This document shows, piece by piece, positions 61,751 to 64,000 of a stretch of DNA of 64,000 nucleotides; position 1 is the stretch's first letter; each line of letters begins with the position of its first letter. The position numbers and the translations under genes are program-made. Under the pieces are notes generated by a model. The model saw nothing but the letters and a program-made list of their open reading frames with translations. It searched no databases and was not told where the DNA came from. The stretch comes from Niabella sp. (lineage in GTDB: Bacteria; Bacteroidota; Bacteroidia; Chitinophagales; Chitinophagaceae): NCBI GenBank assembly GCA_017744715.1, contig JAGIAT010000007.1, forward strand, positions 62,001 through 126,000, given 5' to 3'.

Positions 61751-62941
61751 ATGTCGTTATCTTCTCTTTTACAGCGGTTTAGTGAACCTGAAACGCTGAA
61801 AATGGCCAAATTAGGCCGTGAATTGCGGGCCCAGGGGATCGATGTGATCGATCTGAGCCTCGGTGAGCCCGATTTTGATACGCCCGAGCACATTAAAGAG
61901 GCTGCTATTAAGGCCATTAATGATAACTGGAGCCACTATTCTCCGGTAGCGGGTTTCGTGGATGCACGGGAAGCCGTTTGTACCAAACTGAAAAGAGACA
62001 ATAACCTGGATTACAAGCCGGAGCAGATCGTGATCTCCACCGGTGCCAAGCAAAGCCTGGCCAATGTGATCCTTGCATTGGTAGATGATGGTGAAGAAGT
62101 GATCATTCCCACTCCGTACTGGGTAACCTATTCCGAGCTGGTAAAGATCGCCCGGGGAAAAGTGGTGGAGATCCGGACCACCGTAGAACAAAAGCTGAAG
62201 ATTACTGCGGCCGACCTGGAAAAGGCCATTACGCCCAATACCAAGGCCTTCCTGTTTTCTTCTCCCTGTAATCCTTCCGGGGCTGTTTACAGTAAAGAAG
62301 AGCTGGCCAGCCTGGTAGAAGTATTTAAAAAACACCCCCAGGTCTATATCATTTCGGATGAGATCTATGAATACATCAACTACGTAGGCAAACATGAAAG
62401 CATTGCGCAGTTTGATGAAATCAAAGACCGTGTGATCATTGTGAACGGGCTGGCAAAAGGGTTTGCCATGACCGGATGGCGTATTGGGTATACGGCTTCC
62501 ACCGTAGAAATTGCCAAAGGTATGGAAAAACTGCAGGGACAAATTACCAGCGGTACCAACACCATTGCACAAAAAGCAACGGTTACGGCGCTTACCGCTG
62601 ACCTGGCACCTTCTATGGAGATGACCAAAGAATTTACCCGCCGTAAACAACGGGTGATGGAGCTGATCAGCGATATACCGGGTATAACCTGTACGGAACC
62701 GGACGGCGCTTTTTACATCTTCCCGGATATGAGCGCTTATTTTGGAAAGTCGGATGGTGAAACCACGGTTACCAACTCTGCGGATCTTTGCATGTATATC
62801 CTCAATAAGGCGCATGTGTCTTCCGTTATGGGTGCTGCTTTTGGTGAGCCCAACTGTGTACGTTTTTCATTTGCCAACAGCCTGGAGAAAATTGAAGAAG
62901 GGTGGAGCCGTATTAAAAAGGCATTGGCGCTTTTAAAATAA
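61751..62941 (+). CDS. Class I PLP aminotransferase (aspartate/aromatic type)
   Basis: 396 residues. Fold type I aminotransferase, subgroup I-gamma: DLSLGEPDFDTPEHI at 35-48, STGAKQSL, SPCNPSGAVYSKEEL, ISDEIYEYINY, and the PLP lysine Lys236 in NGLAKGFAMTGWRIGY. The set resembles bacterial aspartate or aspartate/prephenate aminotransferase. It makes aspartate or aromatic amino acids in the cytoplasm; the exact amino acid is not resolved by motif. Single gene with promoter and terminator. Confidence 0.94.
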   Translation: MSLSSLLQRFSEPETLKMAKLGRELRAQGIDVIDLSLGEPDFDTPEHIKEAAIKAINDNWSHYSPVAGFVDAREAVCTKLKRDNNLDYKPEQIVISTGAKQSLANVILALVDDGEEVIIPTPYWVTYSELVKIARGKVVEIRTTVEQKLKITAADLEKAITPNTKAFLFSSPCNPSGAVYSKEELASLVEVFKKHPQVYIISDEIYEYINYVGKHESIAQFDEIKDRVIIVNGLAKGFAMTGWRIGYTASTVEIAKGMEKLQGQITSGTNTIAQKATVTALTADLAPSMEMTKEFTRRKQRVMELISDIPGITCTEPDGAFYIFPDMSAYFGKSDGETTVTNSADLCMYILNKAHVSSVMGAAFGEPNCVRFSFANSLEKIEEGWSRIKKALALLK

Positions 62942-62962
62942 AAATAAATATAAACCTGTTTG

Positions 62963-62994
62963 AAAAGGACGTCCGGCATGGTGCGTCCTTTTTT
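62963..62994 (+). terminator. Terminator of the aminotransferase gene
   Basis: AAAAGGACG / CGTCCTTTT with a 12-nt loop and a T-run, 21 nt after the stop. Confidence 0.85.
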
Positions 62995-63136
62995 TTAGTC
63001 ATCCCGGGTCGCGTACAGACCCCGCAGGCAGTAAACACGAGACGGTGTTGTTTTTGCACCGGTTTCTGCTTAAAGTTTTGTAATTTTAAACTGCGGTTTT
63101 GAGAAAACGTTGGTCCGAAATTTCCCTTACAAAAAC

Positions 63137-64000
63137 ATGAAAGCGGTTCGTTCCTATGGTTTGCTTTTAATAGCAGGGGTGCTGCTTGTGCTGGTTCCGG
63201 CTTTGGCACAACATACAGTTGTGACGGGCAGGGAGGCGCAGGAGTTGCTGCGGGCACCGGATAGCAAGGCGAAGGTGGATTCCATCATTGCATTTGCCGC
63301 CAGGCATCGGAAGAACGATTCGGTTGATACGCTGTTTAAGATCGGCTTTAACCTCGTAAACCGGCTTGCCTATAAAGATGCCGAAGCCCGGCTGCTGGAC
63401 GCCTACGGGGTCTATAACCGCGATTTTTCCCGGTATGCACTGGCATTGACCAATCATAAAGATAGCCGGGAGCTGGCCCGGAAAACAGGGGACGTACAAA
63501 CAGAAATTCATGCAACCAATAATATCGGGGTGGTTTACCGGCGCCTTGATGAAAACGGGAAGGCGCTCACCTACCATATGGAAGCGTTGCGGCTGGCAGA
63601 AAAAGTGGGCGACGACTACAGTGCCAGCGTTGCCTTAAACAGCATCGGCAACATTCATATTGTGCTGGGGAATTATAATGATGCGATTACGTATTTCCGG
63701 AAAAGTTTGCCCATTGCGCAGAAGGCGAACAATATGCTGGGCATGGCCATGAACTATAATAACATCGGCGAGGCCTATGAGTATATGGGGAAACTGGACT
63801 CTGCGGACAGCTATTACAAGCAATCCCTGTTTTATAACAAACAGATCAATAATCATAAGGGACTTGCCATCTGCTATAATTCCATTGGCAATGTACTCAA
63901 GAAACAAAACCGGGTTCCGGAAGCGATCGCCCTGTTTGAAAAAGCAAAGCACATCACCGATACCCTGGGCGATGGCCTTTACAGCGCCAACAATTATAAC
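63137..64000 (+). CDS. TPR-repeat protein, likely sensor (3' end outside window)
   Basis: 288 codons from the ATG at 63137 to the window edge, open to the end. Signal peptide or N-terminal helix (MKAVRSYGLLLIAGVLLVLV). Tetratricopeptide repeats follow from about residue 70: ATNNIGVVYRRLDENGKAL, ALNSIGNIHIVLGNYNDAI, NYNNIGEAYEYMGKLDSAD and CYNSIGNVLKKQNRVPEAI, each with the A/N...G...Y spacing. In Bacteroidota such an N-terminus usually precedes a TM and a histidine kinase or LuxR-type HTH domain; that part is not visible. Confidence 0.85.
   Translation, partial: MKAVRSYGLLLIAGVLLVLVPALAQHTVVTGREAQELLRAPDSKAKVDSIIAFAARHRKNDSVDTLFKIGFNLVNRLAYKDAEARLLDAYGVYNRDFSRYALALTNHKDSRELARKTGDVQTEIHATNNIGVVYRRLDENGKALTYHMEALRLAEKVGDDYSASVALNSIGNIHIVLGNYNDAITYFRKSLPIAQKANNMLGMAMNYNNIGEAYEYMGKLDSADSYYKQSLFYNKQINNHKGLAICYNSIGNVLKKQNRVPEAIALFEKAKHITDTLGDGLYSANNYN

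Noticed and set aside
61811..62815. A 334-codon minus-strand frame
   Set aside because: Entirely antisense to the class I aminotransferase, whose motifs are complete; no protein-like pattern in the antisense frame.

Overview
The window looks like chromosomal DNA of a Bacteroidota, most likely family Chitinophagaceae (inferred, no search was run). The grounds are gene content (large DUF2723 membrane protein, DUF4294, DUF4822, META-domain lipoprotein, fused SecDF, fused HisIE and HisB, exported GH51/GH43 enzymes, a TonB receptor with carboxypeptidase-like N-terminal domain) and promoters of the Bacteroidota form TTTG-N19-21-TAnnTTTG. There are two tRNAs (Pro-CGG, Arg-ACG), no rRNA, no CRISPR array and no intact mobile element.

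Layout. 1-4.7 kb: 5' part of an RCC1/SdrD-like surface protein, a 1 kb gene-poor stretch with hairpins and possible insertion-sequence debris, tRNA-Pro, and an exported GH51 arabinofuranosidase. 4.8-11.5 kb: DUF2147 protein, SDR oxidoreductase, AraC regulator, DJ-1/PfpI protein, then a translationally coupled AAA ATPase and YggS-like PLP protein, and an MmgE/PrpD protein. 11.5-19 kb: a Gfo/Idh oxidoreductase with a DUF1080 protein (3-keto-glycoside type pair), ahcY, an Lrp regulator, an FKBP isomerase, a thioesterase, an AraC regulator and a DUF4822 lipoprotein. 19-25.5 kb: a MoxR-like ATPase with its VWA partner, and the DUF2723 protein.

25.6-27.8 kb holds the most unusual locus: a DUF692/MNIO enzyme directly downstream of a 55-residue exported peptide ending in a CPACGMG tail. 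This has the form of a RiPP (ribosomally made, enzyme-modified peptide) system with an exported, possibly lipid-anchored, cysteine-bearing product. 28.7-36.2 kb is a complete histidine operon, hisG-D-C-B-H-A-F-IE, preceded by a 16-residue His-rich leader peptide and mutually exclusive hairpins: a transcription attenuator that can be read directly from the sequence.

36.3-48.9 kb is mixed housekeeping and envelope genes: DnaQ-like exonuclease, GT2 glycosyltransferase, secreted esterase and SMP-30 proteins, ssb, Hsp20, metallophosphoesterase, Mn-type superoxide dismutase, tRNA-Arg, RlmH and rhomboid protease. 49-51.6 kb carries a manganese module: an Nramp transporter fused to a universal stress domain, overlapping a DtxR/MntR regulator with an operator-like palindrome. 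51.6-58 kb has a lipoprotein, a GH43-ricin lectin arabinan-type enzyme, a DUF6807 protein and a siderophore-type TonB receptor. 58-64 kb has a broken hydrolase remnant, secDF, a class I aminotransferase and the start of a TPR protein.

Two patterns cross gene boundaries. Tandem 7-bp repeats fill at least six intergenic spacers, five of them inside the his operon. Perfect palindromes sit at promoters, notably those of sod and of the ssb divergent region.
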